NCBI GenBank assembly: GCA_019614645.1
Contig: JABWDB010000011.1
Coordinates: 3,831,501-3,895,500 of the forward strand
DNA from: Stratiolaelaps scimitus
Taxonomy: Eukaryota > Arthropoda > Arachnida > Mesostigmata > Laelapidae
DNA length: 64,000 bases
Reading direction: 5' to 3'
Part shown: positions 52,101 to 63,606 of the stretch, one piece after another
How the letters are laid out: every line of letters starts with the position of its first letter
Position numbering within the stretch: the stretch's first letter is position 1
The notes under the pieces: model-generated
What the model was told of the DNA's origin: nothing
Database searches by the model: none
What the model saw: the letters and a program-made list of their open reading frames with translations, nothing else
Program-made: the position numbers and the translations under genes

Positions 52101-53580
52101 CGTCGTGCCCATGCGAATCTGTTTATGCAATTCGATGTGAACTGGATTTTCGGACGATAGAAAGGAGTTTTCACTGTTTGAAGTCTAACGATGCAGCGTG
52201 TTTCGTCGACACACATTTTTCGAGGACTTTGAGATGTTTTTTTCAGTGAAACATCATCGGTGTAAAAAAGACGAATGACTTGCCAACTAAGTATTTCTTG
52301 CTAGTCGACTTGAGTCGCTTTGAGTGTCGAGGGACGACACGAATAATAATTGTGTTATTTGATGATTTGGTGCTGTTTCGTTGCGTTGTCTAGGCACACA
52401 ATGTAAGAACTCCGGTTGCAAATCAACGTATATGGGCGATCACAGTAATGTTGAAACATGCTATTACCACGAAGGTGGCCCGATCTTCCACGAAGGCATG
52501 AAGTACTGGAGTTGCTGCCAACGGAAGACATCGGACTTTGCCGCATTTCTCGATCAGGAAGGCTGCACCAGCGGGAAGCATATGTGGTTTAAACAGGTCG
52601 GTTCCTGTTGTACCTAGGTAAAGGTTTCCGGATTGACCCATAACCAGCCTTAAACATTGGACTCAGTCCACAGTAGAACTGGTGTCGGCATTGCCGATCT
52701 ATAAGATTGACCTATTAAATGCATATGTGCAGCGGCAGAGGTGGAACCTGTTTGTGCACCTACGCACCCGGATGCACCACCACCGCATCGGGCTCGTTTC
52801 CTGTGGCACCTGGTCCGTAACAATGACCGCTTCTCTGACGCCAGGACGTGTCGTATTACCCAATGGTTGAGCCCGGTGGCATCTGGTGGTGGTGCTGCAG
52901 TCCTGTGCGCCCTGCAACCGCACGAGATGGGTGTAGCTGCGTAGCGTATCTGACTGGTCTGACTAATCCGTTCTAACACCGAGACCCCTCATAGAACAAC
53001 AAGACATAACATCTCTCTCTCTCTCTCTTGCTTCTGTGTATATGTGGGTGTCATGTAGAAAGCTACAGAGCAGGCCGTAACATGCCGATATGATTGGCAT
53101 CAGACGGGGTCGGTCGTTGTCATATCGGTTTTTGCGAAAACCTCCATCCCGGAGAAATCTTTTGTCGAGCTTAACCCGGTCAAGTGCAGAATTCATATTG
53201 TGTTCGGTGAAGAACGCAACACGTTTGACACGACCATCGTACTCGAAGGGGTAAGCGACTATGTGACAATATGTCTTATCCATATCTTAGATTTATTTTT
53301 CATTCGTCGACTTCGTGAAGTGCGCGTAGTTGTACTAATGTTTCTTTTTAATATCGATGCTGATAGTATGCCTTTATTCATATTATTATTTATTCATATT
53401 GCCAGGGGCACGAGTAAGGAAGAGAATAAGCAAAGGGTGGCCCAGAGAGGTCCTTCTCATAGTGATACTTAAAAGGTTAAGAGCTGAGGCCTGTCACATA
53501 GGGGAACAGCTTAGGGTCAGCTCGAAAAAACAATTTTTATTCATATTGCTTATCGTATATATATATATATATACGCCATG

Positions 53581-53618
<38 letters not shown>

Positions 53619-54418
53619 CCATGCTTACCGCCTGCCGGCAATATGGGGCTCGCTTTCTCATAAAATGTGTTCACTCTCGTCAGCAAAACAGTTTGCAGGC
53701 GAAACGAAACGCTTTGATGGTCAGCGGTAACTGTAATACAATTGATTACACTTTTGCTTTTACTGCGAATAAGTAAACCCTAGCTCTTAAACAATTACTT
53801 ATAATATTGTACTACCTTTCTCTGTGTATACGTGCTAATTACTGGTTATTCTTAAGAAGTAAACTTGTAAAATTCTAGTTCCGAGAATAAACCGCGATTT
53901 GAATTTAAATTTCATATGACCATAGCCTCAGGCCTCGACCTAAACATATTCACCATCCTCTTTCTCAACTTTTACTATTGTATAATCGATTCGAATATAA
54001 ACATGCATACATCTTCAATAAACAACGCTCAGATGTCTAATGAGAAATCCTATTTAGATATAGTATCGATAATTACTGTTGTCTTTAGCGTAATATGGCG
54101 TTTTTTTTGCTAACAAGCAGTATTGATCTTGATGAACTCGTTCAGATCGTTGATGTGGCCTCATCGTCAGTGGACTACCTCGGTTCCAAGGTGGAGATCA
54201 CTATGAAGAAGGCCGAAGCTGTGCTGTGGCGAAACCTCGCATGGGACGGGCCGTCCGATACACCAGACGGTGACAAGGCCAAGAACGCTCTGACTCAAGA
54301 GATGGACAATGTCAACCTGGACGATGTGCAGGTGCTCGTCAACCGCGAGGCCGTTGAGGACGCGAAGAAGCGCTTCAACATGGAGAGCGCCTTTACCGAA
54401 GCTGGAAGTTCAGCGTAA
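49126..54418 (+). CDS. CHORDC1: CHORD and CS domain protein, CHORDC1/morgana orthologue (7 exons, 365 aa)
   Basis: This HSP90 co-chaperone (known as morgana or CHP-1 in animals) acts in the cytosol. Family work links it to centrosome and ROCK control. Coding exons are 49126-49192, 50213-50319, 50786-50875, 51749-51914, 52394-52596, 53059-53250 and 54146-54418 (TAA). Junction phases are 1,0,0,1,0,0, all with GT/AG borders and an unbroken frame. CHORD-I spans residues 6-65, with C6, C11, C25, H28, C43, C44, C60 and H65 as visible zinc-ligand positions. CHORD-II spans 147-206, with C147, C152, C166, H169, C184, C185, C201 and H206. A CS (p23-like) domain covers about 219-308, including [10 protein letters not shown] and [10 protein letters not shown]. 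An acidic tail follows. The length is slightly above the human protein (332 aa). The last acceptor (CTCGTTCAG, 54145) was chosen because upstream alternatives break the frame or the CS alignment. The ATG has a good context (AAGATG). Confidence 0.96.
51001..51038. repeat. perfect 38-bp palindrome in CHORD intron 3
   Basis: ACGCGCAAAT and its complement flank a TA tract, so all 38 bases are self-complementary. It lies in the 873-nt third intron (50876-51748). Confidence 0.9.
51419..51444. repeat. perfect 11-bp-stem hairpin in CHORD intron 3
   Basis: TATGTTCGCAG, a 4-nt AATA loop, and the exact reverse complement. It follows a short TA tract within intron 3. No function inferred. Confidence 0.85.
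52640..52900 (-). mobile_element. SINE-like element, copy B, in CHORD intron 5
   Basis: Lies within intron 5 (52597-53058). It shares with the copy at 58157-58300 the blocks CTCAGTCCAC, TCGGCATTGCC, ATAAGA and AACCTGTTTGT. With the copy at 36031-36190 it shares GATGCACCACCA. The B-box on the minus strand has decayed to GGTTCCACC. The orientation is antisense to the CHORD transcript. Ends approximate. Confidence 0.55.
53557..53616. repeat. compound (TA)n in CHORD intron 6
   Basis: Two TA tracts (about 53557-53573 and 53583-53616) each followed by a GCCATGCTTA word (53574 and 53619), so the unit seems to have been tandemly duplicated inside intron 6. Confidence 0.85.
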
Positions 54419-54562
54419 CACCGATGCCAATCATGAGGAGAGCGGGAAGCTGGCGACAGATGTTATCGATGATTGTGATTGATACTATGAATTGCTGCGA
54501 TGTGTCCGGCCTGAAGACGACGACGACGAGACAGGGTGTGTGTGTGTGTGTGTAACTTTGAG

Positions 54563-54568
54563 AATAAA
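54563..54568 (+). terminator. poly(A) signal AATAAA of the CHORD gene
   Basis: First canonical AATAAA downstream of the CHORD stop codon, 145 nt after it, following a (GT)n run. Likely 3' end signal; cleavage site not determined. Confidence 0.65.
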
Positions 54569-56586
54569 TTTATGTATCTGGACACGTACACATGAGCGGA
54601 ACGGTATAAGTGACGTGTGGTGTGATGTGTTTCTAGTAAAAAAAAAATGCTTTGTTGTTATTTTGGATCGAATTTGGGAGAAGTTTACAGTATTGGTGGA
54701 GGTAGAGATTATCATAAACATCATTGCCTAGGGACACAGCTCGGATAACGGGACCGGTGTGGGGTATGATCCGGGTCGCAGGTATCGAATCCTACCGTGG
54801 AGACGAATGTGAAAGAATTTCGTCCTGCGGAAATTTGTCGTAGTAATTGTCGTAATAATACACTGCAGGTAAGTGCTGGTGTTTGCCTAATGGGAAATGG
54901 GGCGCGGGGAGATTCAGCCTCAAGCGGAAGCCTATTTAGGTAAACGCATATATTAACCATCGTTGTGGTGACTGGCTCGTAGTGATTAGCTAATTTGTCA
55001 CAAAACTCATTTTGAGTTCAAATCAGTAATTCAAATTAATTCTAATCAGCAATTCTAAATGAAGCTTGCTGCTTACTTCATCAGCTTCTATGACCGTAAG
55101 TGAATGAGATCCATTTTCATCGGTGCATCAAACAGAGCGTCAGCGCGTTGCCAACGCCGTTCGTCTAAAACTGACTCTGGTGACGACTTTCGGCACGAAC
55201 AATTAAAAATGATCATGAAATAGGTAAATGTGCCTATTACCCCGACCGCTCGGTACCTTCTCCTGGAGTACGACTTTCACGTGTATGCACTTGGGATAGA
55301 TTTGCAACAAAACTAGCCAGCTACCACGAAGCTCATTCAACACGAGCCCCCCTCCTCTCTCTCCGCTATCCAATAAATCCGGCCACTCTTCCTCAACGAG
55401 CGTCTGATTTTTATTATTATTATTACTATTATTAATTATAATTATTATCATGAAAATCTCTACCGGCTTCTCGGTCTCACCTTCGACGCATGGACTGGCC
55501 CTCGAGTGCTTCTCATAGCAGCGTGTGTTTGCCAATGAAAATGAGAGAAATTGCCGAGAGAAATGGTTTTGTCCTGTGGCCCGACATTGACAGACTCATT
55601 TCGACAGATCAATGTCACCGTTAGCTATATTTCGTCATCCTATATATTCATGCTGTTTCGCCAAAAGACTAATTGGGTGAGGGGCGCCTTGACCCATCTG
55701 GGGCTGAATGATTTCCCGAGAGTAGCGGAACTGGGCGGACAATTGCTAAATTGCATATTGGCAGGCGATGGCGGACCGAACAGCCGTCGGAATCAACAAG
55801 CTGTCAGCAGAAATCCGCCAACGCTCATCAGTAATCGCGTTCGGTGTTGACCACGTTACATCACTGCAACTCTGTTCGTCGCGCGGCGTCGCGTATCGTT
55901 GATACGCCCCTGTCAAGAACGACGCGAATTGAAACGGAAGTCGTCCTCTCTCACGCGGTCTCCCAACGCCCAGAAGGCGAACGTCCCGGAGCGTTTACGC
56001 GACGTCGCTTGCCGGCTCGGCCCAACCATGATGAACCGTAGGACCGCTAGCAGCGGCTCTTGTCCTGATGGCGGGTGGCATTACACCAGGATAAGGCCGT
56101 TGTAGGCCCTTAGCGAGGAACGTGCTCTGCTGAGCTCGATCACTCGAGAAAATCAAATCCGGAAGCATAGTTTCGATGGGAATCTAATAGTGATCGTCGT
56201 TCGTCAAATATGTATATAGCCACTAACAGTATAGCCGAACAAAAGACAGCGGTCACATAGGTGCGCCTTTAAGAAACGCAGTCGTTTATTGTGAATTGCA
56301 CAATCAAGGTAGAAGGTACACGTAAATCATTATTAGTTTATTAAAGGAAATGCTGCAATTTTACAATGAGGTAGAAATGTTCGACCTTTGAGAGCTGACA
56401 TCTGTTTGTGGGACGTCCAGAATCTATGTTTTGACCAAACGAAGGGGACTTCAACAGGTGTTCGTTCCAGTTTAACCATGTTTAGCCATTTGACTCTGCG
56501 CATTCGTTCAAATATCGTAGCAATCAACTCGAAGCGAACATTTACTATATACACGATGACTGATAGCGAGCTTGAACCGACATAAA
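54569..56586. other. intergenic DNA 3' of the CHORD gene
   Basis: No gene established. Frames around 55760-56105 overlap in three registers without splice support. A stretch at about 54743-54790 has a B-box-like GGTATCGAATCC and could be another decayed tRNA-derived repeat. Confidence 0.5.
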
Positions 56587-56633
56587 GAATAACACTCATA
56601 TATATATATATATATATCTGTTGAGTGTTATTC
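56587..56633. repeat. TA-cored palindrome
   Basis: Exact 12-base arms (GAATAACACTCA at 56587-56598 and its complement at 56622-56633) flank a TA tract plus CTGT. Confidence 0.88.
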
Positions 56634-57062
56634 ACACCAGTACAGGGAACGCACGTTTGGTATATGGGAAAAATGTGCAGTTAGCACGCAGAGAGGGGCC
56701 TGTACGAGGATGCACGTATTGTTGACGTAGAAACGTGCACCCAACATACACAGACAGCAGAGAGCACTACCAGAGGAGGAGAGATAGCGTCACCGACCAG
56801 ACTCGTCAGTGATATTAGAAATGAAGGTAGCATGCCGATTACCGAAGCAATGCCGAAAGCAGTGGCACCGTGGATGTTTAAGGCTGTGGGTCAGCCCGGA
56901 AAACGTGTTATTATTGTATGCCGGCTACACAAGTTTATCTAATGAACGTAAAAAAAAAATAATAATACTTGCTTGTGTCAGCCATCGCAGTCATCAGCGA
57001 CAACACTAATATTTTCTCTTGGTTACCTCGCCGAAGGTCATCTCTCTTATATATATATATAT

Positions 57063-57104
57063 AAATATATATATATTTCTTTTCTTTTTATATTTACACC
57101 TTTG

Positions 57105-57145
<41 letters not shown>

Positions 57146-57178
57146 TATATTTCTTTTATTTTTATATTTACACCTTTG

Positions 57179-57209
<31 letters not shown>
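57063..57209. repeat. tandem duplication of a TA-flanked pyrimidine unit
   Basis: A 36-bp pyrimidine/AT core at 57076-57111 recurs at 57150-57185 with a single change (period 74 bp). Each copy is bracketed by TA tracts, giving the order TA-unit-TA-unit-TA. Confidence 0.88.
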
Positions 57210-57211
<2 letters not shown>

Positions 57212-57443
57212 TGCGTGAGTGTGTAAACCAAAATCTGTTTGTTAGATAAGTCGTTCGAGTTTCACACAGTCATATTCATCCTCTGCACAAAGTCGACTCA
57301 GTAGCGCGTGAAATTTTCACTAAATTCTGACATTACATTCGCTATATTGAGGCGCACTACGGCGCTGCTGTAATCTCTCCACCCTCCCCCCCGCCCCCCA
57401 CAGCGGTAATCTTCTATAACATTTTGTGGTCCCGGTTACTCCA

Positions 57444-57463
57444 GCGCATACAGTTGTATGCGC
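57444..57463. repeat. perfect 8-bp-stem hairpin
   Basis: GCGCATAC, an AGTT loop and GTATGCGC. No coding context. Confidence 0.8.
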
Positions 57464-58156
57464 AGAAGCTGTGTCTATGCTAATTTGCTCATTCGAATGG
57501 CCGGACTATTCGGCCGAACAAGTGGACGGCGCGTTTCTGTACGAGTCAGGCAGCAGGCAATCGCTGCCACGCTCCGTACCTCGAAAATCTTCTCTTGGAT
57601 CGCTCTCTCTCTCTTTCTCTCGTCAAGACACAGCCGGAAGCGCGTCTCGACAGACTTCTCTTCGCTGTCGAATTTCGCAACGGACGAGATAGAGAGATTA
57701 GAATAGCAAAAATAAAAGACAAAAAATAAAAATACCAGTTTCCAAAAGGTGGTGCTTTTTGCACCAGGGCGGGGGGCACTGCTCGTCTGTACAATAGTTG
57801 TTGTGGAAACGTTATTTATAGAGAAAGAATAAAGCTGGAACGCGACTGCAGATGACCGTCGATAAACAAAAATGTGAAAAACGAAACGCATCGAGCTTTT
57901 TAATGTGCCACTTCACACATCTGCCAGCTCCACTTTATATATATATATATATATGTCGGTGATCAGTGATGTAAATTCAGTTCGCAATCTCGGTCTCTGG
58001 TCGACGGACTCAGTCCACGGTGCTCCATGGTGTCGGGGAAACTATTGTGTTGCTTTGTTTCGTATTTGATGTGCACAGGACCGTTTACGTGCTCGCTACA
58101 GTTTATGTAAGAATGGCCTATATAGTAAAATTGTTTAGCATATATTTTGAAGATAC

Positions 58157-58300
58157 AGCCTGAAACATTGAGCTCAGTCCACGGTACGACAACTGATCTC
58201 GGCATTGCCCACCTCATAAGACCGACTCCCCTCCGTCGCAATGCAAATGAGTATCGGTGTAGATCGAACCTGTTTGTATGTGCACCTACCCGGAATTCAT
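58157..58300 (-). mobile_element. tRNA-derived SINE-like element, copy C
   Basis: On the minus strand it contains a B-box GGTTCGATCTA near 58284-58294, followed by a body resembling copies A and B (blocks CTCGGCATTGCC, ATAAGA and CTCAGTCCACGGT). A second CTCAGTCCACGGT block at about 58010-58022 suggests a partial tandem or nearby copy. All three copies point the same way in the window. Ends approximate. Confidence 0.55.
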
Positions 58301-60414
58301 TTCGAGCCGGTCGAGGATAGGATTTACCTAGTATTTCTCACTCACAAGCTCTGGCCTGGATTAGTGAAATGAACAAAGGCGACTTGTAATGTCCCTTGCA
58401 CGATCGCTGGCTAGATGGTCCGTTTGTTGGCCTCCAACGTGTCCTGATAGCGCAAAGATGCGTGTAACTAACGATGAAACACCATACACAACGACACGTG
58501 TCACAGGCTAAAAAAACAACACGTATAGCAAACTCTTTCTAATGCTGTCCGCCTTTCGTGGCTACCTTCCTCAGTGACGCGAAAAGTGGACCAGCTCAAA
58601 TTGACCACGTCAGACAACCTTCTTGTTAGACGGACGTTTACAGGAGGAAGAAGCACTTGAGTGACAAATCCAATCATCTCGTGACAAACAATGCAATCGA
58701 CAATTGAGATCAACTGACATTTCACAAAACAAGTTTGACACGGGCCATAACGATGTTACGACATGCGGCTGACGTGTGCGCCCTTGACCTGTCCTAGGGT
58801 GGCTTCCAGCTGGCCGGTCTCACTTCTCGCGTTCATTCGACCCGTCGTGAATATTCTGATGAGCGAGCGATTCAATTAGCTACCGACCAAATGGATGCGA
58901 ACAAATCAAAGAGTCATCCATTATCTGCCCTCTACAACGTAAAATTTCTCGACACCACCCCCAGGCAGCATCTCGGCAAAAAAAACCACCCTTGTTATCT
59001 CACGAGGCCCGGCACCCAGACGCCTTTGACTGTTGTTTGCTCAGCGCACAGGTGGTAAGTGCACGCTTCTTGCTCTGTGGGGATGGCCAAACTATTGACG
59101 GTTTGGCTTGAGGGCTTGAGGAAGCGAACACTGGCCTGCCTCGACCCGGGGGCCCAGCTCATCGCCAACAGAGCGAACCTCGCCTCGAGGCCCAGTGGAG
59201 CTTCCTCACCAAGTAGTATGCTGTCGCATTAGCCTAGATCGCTAGCTCGTACCGGTGGTAAGACCCTCCTCGTCGAAGGGATAGCGTGGTTGCTGCCGGA
59301 GGCAAGAGCCACCCCTGCTGTTTTGGCGGTTTGTAACAAGAGTCAGTTTGAAGTCGTTTCTGGGGAAGGCCACAAAGCTCGTTCTTTCTCCATCACATTC
59401 TGTCTCGTCACCATCCGTTGCCGCTGCTCGTATGTGATTGCCGCCTGCGGCTGGTGTTTTCACTATCCTTTTATACCACTAACAGATCGGGGACTGCGGG
59501 AGCTACACAAGTCGTACGCGTCGTACGCGCATGGCGGCCAATATGCGTGTTGCCCCCCAGGATTTCACCATTACCGTAAAGCAGCAGCAAGAGTAACAGC
59601 AGTAACATGTAGGACAATGGCAGCGGTTGGACGCGCAGATGGTTACTGGCTGCCGCAGCGGCCGAGCGCTCCGATGCCCTGTGCAAGGGTGACTGTGTGG
59701 GGGGGGGGGCTGTGTGACTTGGTGAGGAGTGGTATGCGTGTACTCCCGGAAGCTCAATCAATGGATGAACGCAAGGAATGATAGAGCAGTCAACGATAGA
59801 TGAATGAGAGACCCAAACTAATCCCCCTCCAAATGATTCCTAAGTATTGTCGCTTTGAATAAATAGAATTAAAAGTCATTCCTCTATTAATAGAAATGAT
59901 TAAATCTAACTTGTTGTGTCGCATCGCGATCAACTGCGAAGCGCGCGAATATCAGAGGGGTATCTACGCACAATCACAGCGACAGGATGGTGGCGCCACC
60001 CGGACACCGTCGGGATGGGCAATCTTCAGAGGCTTTGAAAATGTGCTTTTTCAATGAAGATGAGCCATTGAAGAATCACCATTTTTTTAAATCAAAAACA
60101 CCAGAATACATTATCGTTATTTTTGAGTGGAGGAAATGTGGATTCTTCCAACGCACGGACACCGCTAGAGACGACGTAATCTCCGTAAAAGTGAGCCGAT
60201 CCAGCGAGGGAGATGGTAACGTGGATGACAAGACGCCTGATAAAAACCACCATCGTCTCCTGCACGTGTGTCTCTTCCCTAGACAAGCGTTACTGTATCA
60301 CATGTCGTGATCAGTAGCGTGTGTAAATTTTTATTGAATTTAGGGAGAGCGCAGTCCGCGTAGACAAAAACGACGAGAATAAATATGCGACTCAGGGTGT
60401 TGTTACAATCAAGT
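58301..60414. other. gene-free stretch upstream of the BTB-like gene 3' end
   Basis: No established gene. A 107-codon plus-strand frame with a GTG or ATG start at 59987 has no recognised domain. A 7-bp-stem hairpin lies at about 59086-59107. TGC/GCT triplets lie near 59580-59610. Confidence 0.5.
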
Positions 60415-60420
60415 TTTATT
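60415..60420 (-). terminator. candidate poly(A) signal for the 427-aa gene
   Basis: Minus-strand AATAAA about 440 nt downstream of the stop codon at 60861. Another AATAAA-like site lies near 60331. Assignment is by position only. Confidence 0.4.
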
Positions 60421-60860
60421 AGTATTATAATAAAGCGCATATGGATATAACCGCAGGTTCCCGCTCGGGGCACCTAGGCTTCTTTCGTTAGGTGGCCACT
60501 TGGCCAGAGATAGCAATTCCAGCTGCTGGCAGTTGCAGCGACGGCGTTGACACAGCAACCGAAACAATCAGCCAGGTCTGTCGAGTGCAACCTAAGCCGA
60601 GGCAAATCTGCCTGCGAGCGCCCTGTTCGGCGCTCTCCTCGCCCACTGATATCTGGAAGTGGAACTGACAGATGCCCTAAGAGTATTCTACAGGTTTCGT
60701 TTGCAACATGCCACTGCCCGGCTGACAGGGTACACGCCTAGAACTATCCGACTGCTGTGGGCTAACTTTGACAAGGGTGAAATTGGCGACGAGTAGGGTC
60801 GAGTGAATCTTTGAAAGGCGGCTCCCGGGTCAGCTGCAGCATCAATATAAATCAGCAAAT

Positions 60861-62144
60861 CTACGTGTGGACGGGCCACGGAGTGGGCAGAACTAGGAGG
60901 ACATCCGAGAAGGTCTTCACAGGCCCATGTATATGGCTGGATCCTTTGGGCCAGAAGTTCTCGTAAAATCGAGTTTCGTACAGGTCGTTGCCACGGGACG
61001 TCGCGCAAACATGGTTGTAGCCCACGTGTATCAGCTGGCTTGAGAGTTCGGCCCAATCGCCAGGTTGGCCCATCCAAAGCTTACAGCTCTCGATATAGTC
61101 ACTGAGGTTTGTTCCGCCCGGCTGAGCTATCGAATTGAGGACCTCGACGGCGGTGCCACTCTCGAAGACAACCGCCAGCGAGCCATCGCTCTTCCTGTGG
61201 GCCGTCCGCAGACTCGATGTCGGCCTCGAGAATTTCTCCTCGAAACACATCGCATTGTCGCTCCACTCGTAGAGGCAATCAATCTGCTTGGTATCATCGT
61301 TCCGAATCATATGCAGCTGGTTGCAGCGCGATCGAAAGAACTTGCAGTTTGGGTAGAGGAGCTGGCTGGGCTCGTCCGGCTTCAGATGACTGAACATGAC
61401 GCGTCCGTCCAACTTCTCGTAGACGACGTAGCGCGCGTACGCCAAATGGAACCTTTTGACCTCCTCGACGAACGGGCAGAAATGCGGACCGAATATATTG
61501 AACGGGACCCATGCGCGATTCAGCAGGATGGTGACGGTTGACTCGCCCTGCATGTTCTTCATTAGGGCGACGGTGAATTTCTTCTCGAGTACCGGCACCG
61601 GGAGGGCGTTGGCCTCGTCCTTTTTCTGCGCGAGCGCCTCGATCATGCCGTCGATTGCGGTGTCCTTTTCGGCCGCCGACATATGGCCTGTCATCGCGTT
61701 CAGCAGGGCATCGTAATGCTCGAACGCCCGCAGCGGCAGGTGTCGGACCAGGGCCTGAAGGACGAAGCACACATCGTCCGACTTCGCGTTCGGCGGACAC
61801 TGTACGTCGGTTGCGTAGTTACAGCAGTGCTGAACGAACTCCGTCGACCGAAACTGCCTGCCGACCACGATGGCCTCGAACGCGTTGTCCAGCTCAGCGA
61901 TCATCATGGACTTGCCGTCTTCGAGGAAGGCGATAAACGCGGCAAGCGTCTCCGGACTAATGTTCGTCGCGTACTCGGTGGAATTGGGGTTCTCGCTGAG
62001 GAGGACATCGAAGAAGGCGCACCTCCGAAGGGCCTCCCTGGAGATGAGAAATGGCTCGCCGCAGTTCGGCGCCAGCTGGAATAGCGCACTGCTCTTCAGG
62101 CGTTTCAGTTTCGTTATGATATCATCGACTACATTGTTGCTCAT
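60861..62144 (-). CDS. BTB/POZ-like domain protein, single coding exon (427 aa)
   Basis: The longest clean frame in the window, from ATG at 62144 to TAG at 60861. I do not recognise the family by name. Residues about 1-115 have the layout of a diverged BTB/POZ fold: AL(R)RCAFFDVLL, then ETLAAFIAFL, FEAIVVGRQF and EFVQHCCNYA, resembling the helix pairs of BTB proteins. Residues about 122-185 look helical and could be BACK-like. The C-terminal half (about 190-427) is unknown. No signal peptide or membrane segment is seen. Its first 131 residues align with the divergent gene at 63607, including D-II-KL, FFD-LL, TE--TN-S-ETL, FEAI--GR, EFV--CC and DD--FV--AL. The ATG is preceded by TACAG after a T-rich stretch, suggesting that a 5'UTR intron ends exactly at the start. 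BTB assignment is tentative; the gene itself is well supported. Confidence 0.8.
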   Translation of the reverse strand: MSNNVVDDIITKLKRLKSSALFQLAPNCGEPFLISREALRRCAFFDVLLSENPNSTEYATNISPETLAAFIAFLEDGKSMMIAELDNAFEAIVVGRQFRSTEFVQHCCNYATDVQCPPNAKSDDVCFVLQALVRHLPLRAFEHYDALLNAMTGHMSAAEKDTAIDGMIEALAQKKDEANALPVPVLEKKFTVALMKNMQGESTVTILLNRAWVPFNIFGPHFCPFVEEVKRFHLAYARYVVYEKLDGRVMFSHLKPDEPSQLLYPNCKFFRSRCNQLHMIRNDDTKQIDCLYEWSDNAMCFEEKFSRPTSSLRTAHRKSDGSLAVVFESGTAVEVLNSIAQPGGTNLSDYIESCKLWMGQPGDWAELSSQLIHVGYNHVCATSRGNDLYETRFYENFWPKGSSHIHGPVKTFSDVLLVLPTPWPVHT

Positions 62145-63606
62145 CTGTACAATGGAATTGAAATTTTGGAATTGAAAAAAAGGTCATGTTATTCACGGTT
62201 GATCGGAGGACTCAGTATCACGTCTCGATGGAGGCGTACCTAAACGTGGGTTAAGTTAATGCTTCCGAGATTGTTCAACTAAATCAGCTAGACGCTAGCT
62301 CCGGTTCTGCGTGTGATTCGTCTTCGACGAATCTAGTATATCAAACGTATGTCTGGCGGAAATATGAGAGTTTTCAACCTAGCGCAAACCTAACCTTAAC
62401 ATCTAGGACGAGGGCGCTTGGCCGGATTTCGTGATCACAATAGCTGAGCATCTGATCTATCGGATCTATTCGTCACTCGCTTAATATGCCACCGCGCTCA
62501 AGCGCACAGGATGCCGTCGTCCGATCGATACTCTCGGTCGCCGGAGACACATCAGGCTCCGAGCCCGAGCCGTCGGCCCTTCCTTATATCACTAAATCAC
62601 AAAGCACAATTCACACGTTGGCACATACAGAGCTGTCGTCGAAAAATTCTGCGTCAGGGTTAACTGTAACAAGCCGGCCCTCGGATCTCTTCTCAAGTAT
62701 CGGTGTATTTTCCTTTGAACTCGTCATTGATGAAGCTACACTTCGTCTCTCAGCGGATCGTCATAGGACGTTTAGTCGTTCACGCTTGACAATGGTAAAA
62801 TCTCAACAAACAACGCGACAAGACTGCTGCAAGGACGATATAGCATGCGGCTCGCTAGGTTCGTCATCGCAGATATATATATTATGTATATATATATGTA
62901 TATATATATATGTATTTGCCAACTGCTCGTGACGATAGCCGAAAAGCGGATTAGTAAACAATAACTTTACAGATTTTAGCTACTCGGCTCCGAGCAGACA
63001 TCAGCCGTTTGTCAACACGCGCATCGGGTCGAGTTACTGGGATTATTTTCAAAGTGTGAATTTTGTCTCTGGATTACTGCAAAACAACAGAACGCCTTGT
63101 TTCAGTGTTCGATTGTTGAAGCTGTATGATTCGTCCGATGATTTCTCGACGTGACGCCAACCAGGACAGTGATTCGGCATAGGCGGCCACGCCTCATCGA
63201 GATCCTGTGAATCCGGACACCATTTTCTCAGCTTGGAGCAGCTGCTGGTCACATGACTGCCGAGGTATGGGATCACTACGATAGGAATAAAATAAATCGC
63301 CCGCCTTCGTGCCTGAAGGCCACAGTAGTCGTTTATTTTCGAGTCCTTTGAATGTTAGGCAATGACAAGAAACTCGGATAAAACTTATCTGAGGGAGACA
63401 CATTACTCAGTGTTCGAGTGTGTTCGATAGTAAATGACATATCTCAATGTGCCTTACCTTTATGCCTACCGTTTGTTTCCTTATCAAGCAAGCTATTTTC
63501 TTTGTCCTTTCGACCTACCCTTGCACTTCGATAAGCCTACCTCCCGTATATATCCACCTATCGGGCGGCGGACTAACACCACTGAGACGAACGAAATACT
63601 TTCCAG
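62145..63606. promoter_or_regulatory. intergenic region between divergent paralogues
   Basis: These 1462 bp separate the start codons of two head-to-head BTB-like paralogues. Both ATGs directly follow an AG with pyrimidines upstream, so part of this region may be 5'UTR introns and the first exons may lie within it. A (TA)n-rich stretch is at about 62870-62911. A 148-codon plus-strand frame starting at ATG 62486 overlaps this stretch and ends in it. I see no evidence that it is a gene. Confidence 0.5.

Noticed and set aside
61065..61936. Plus-strand frames of 86-158 codons
   Set aside because: Antisense shadows of the 427-aa minus-strand gene.
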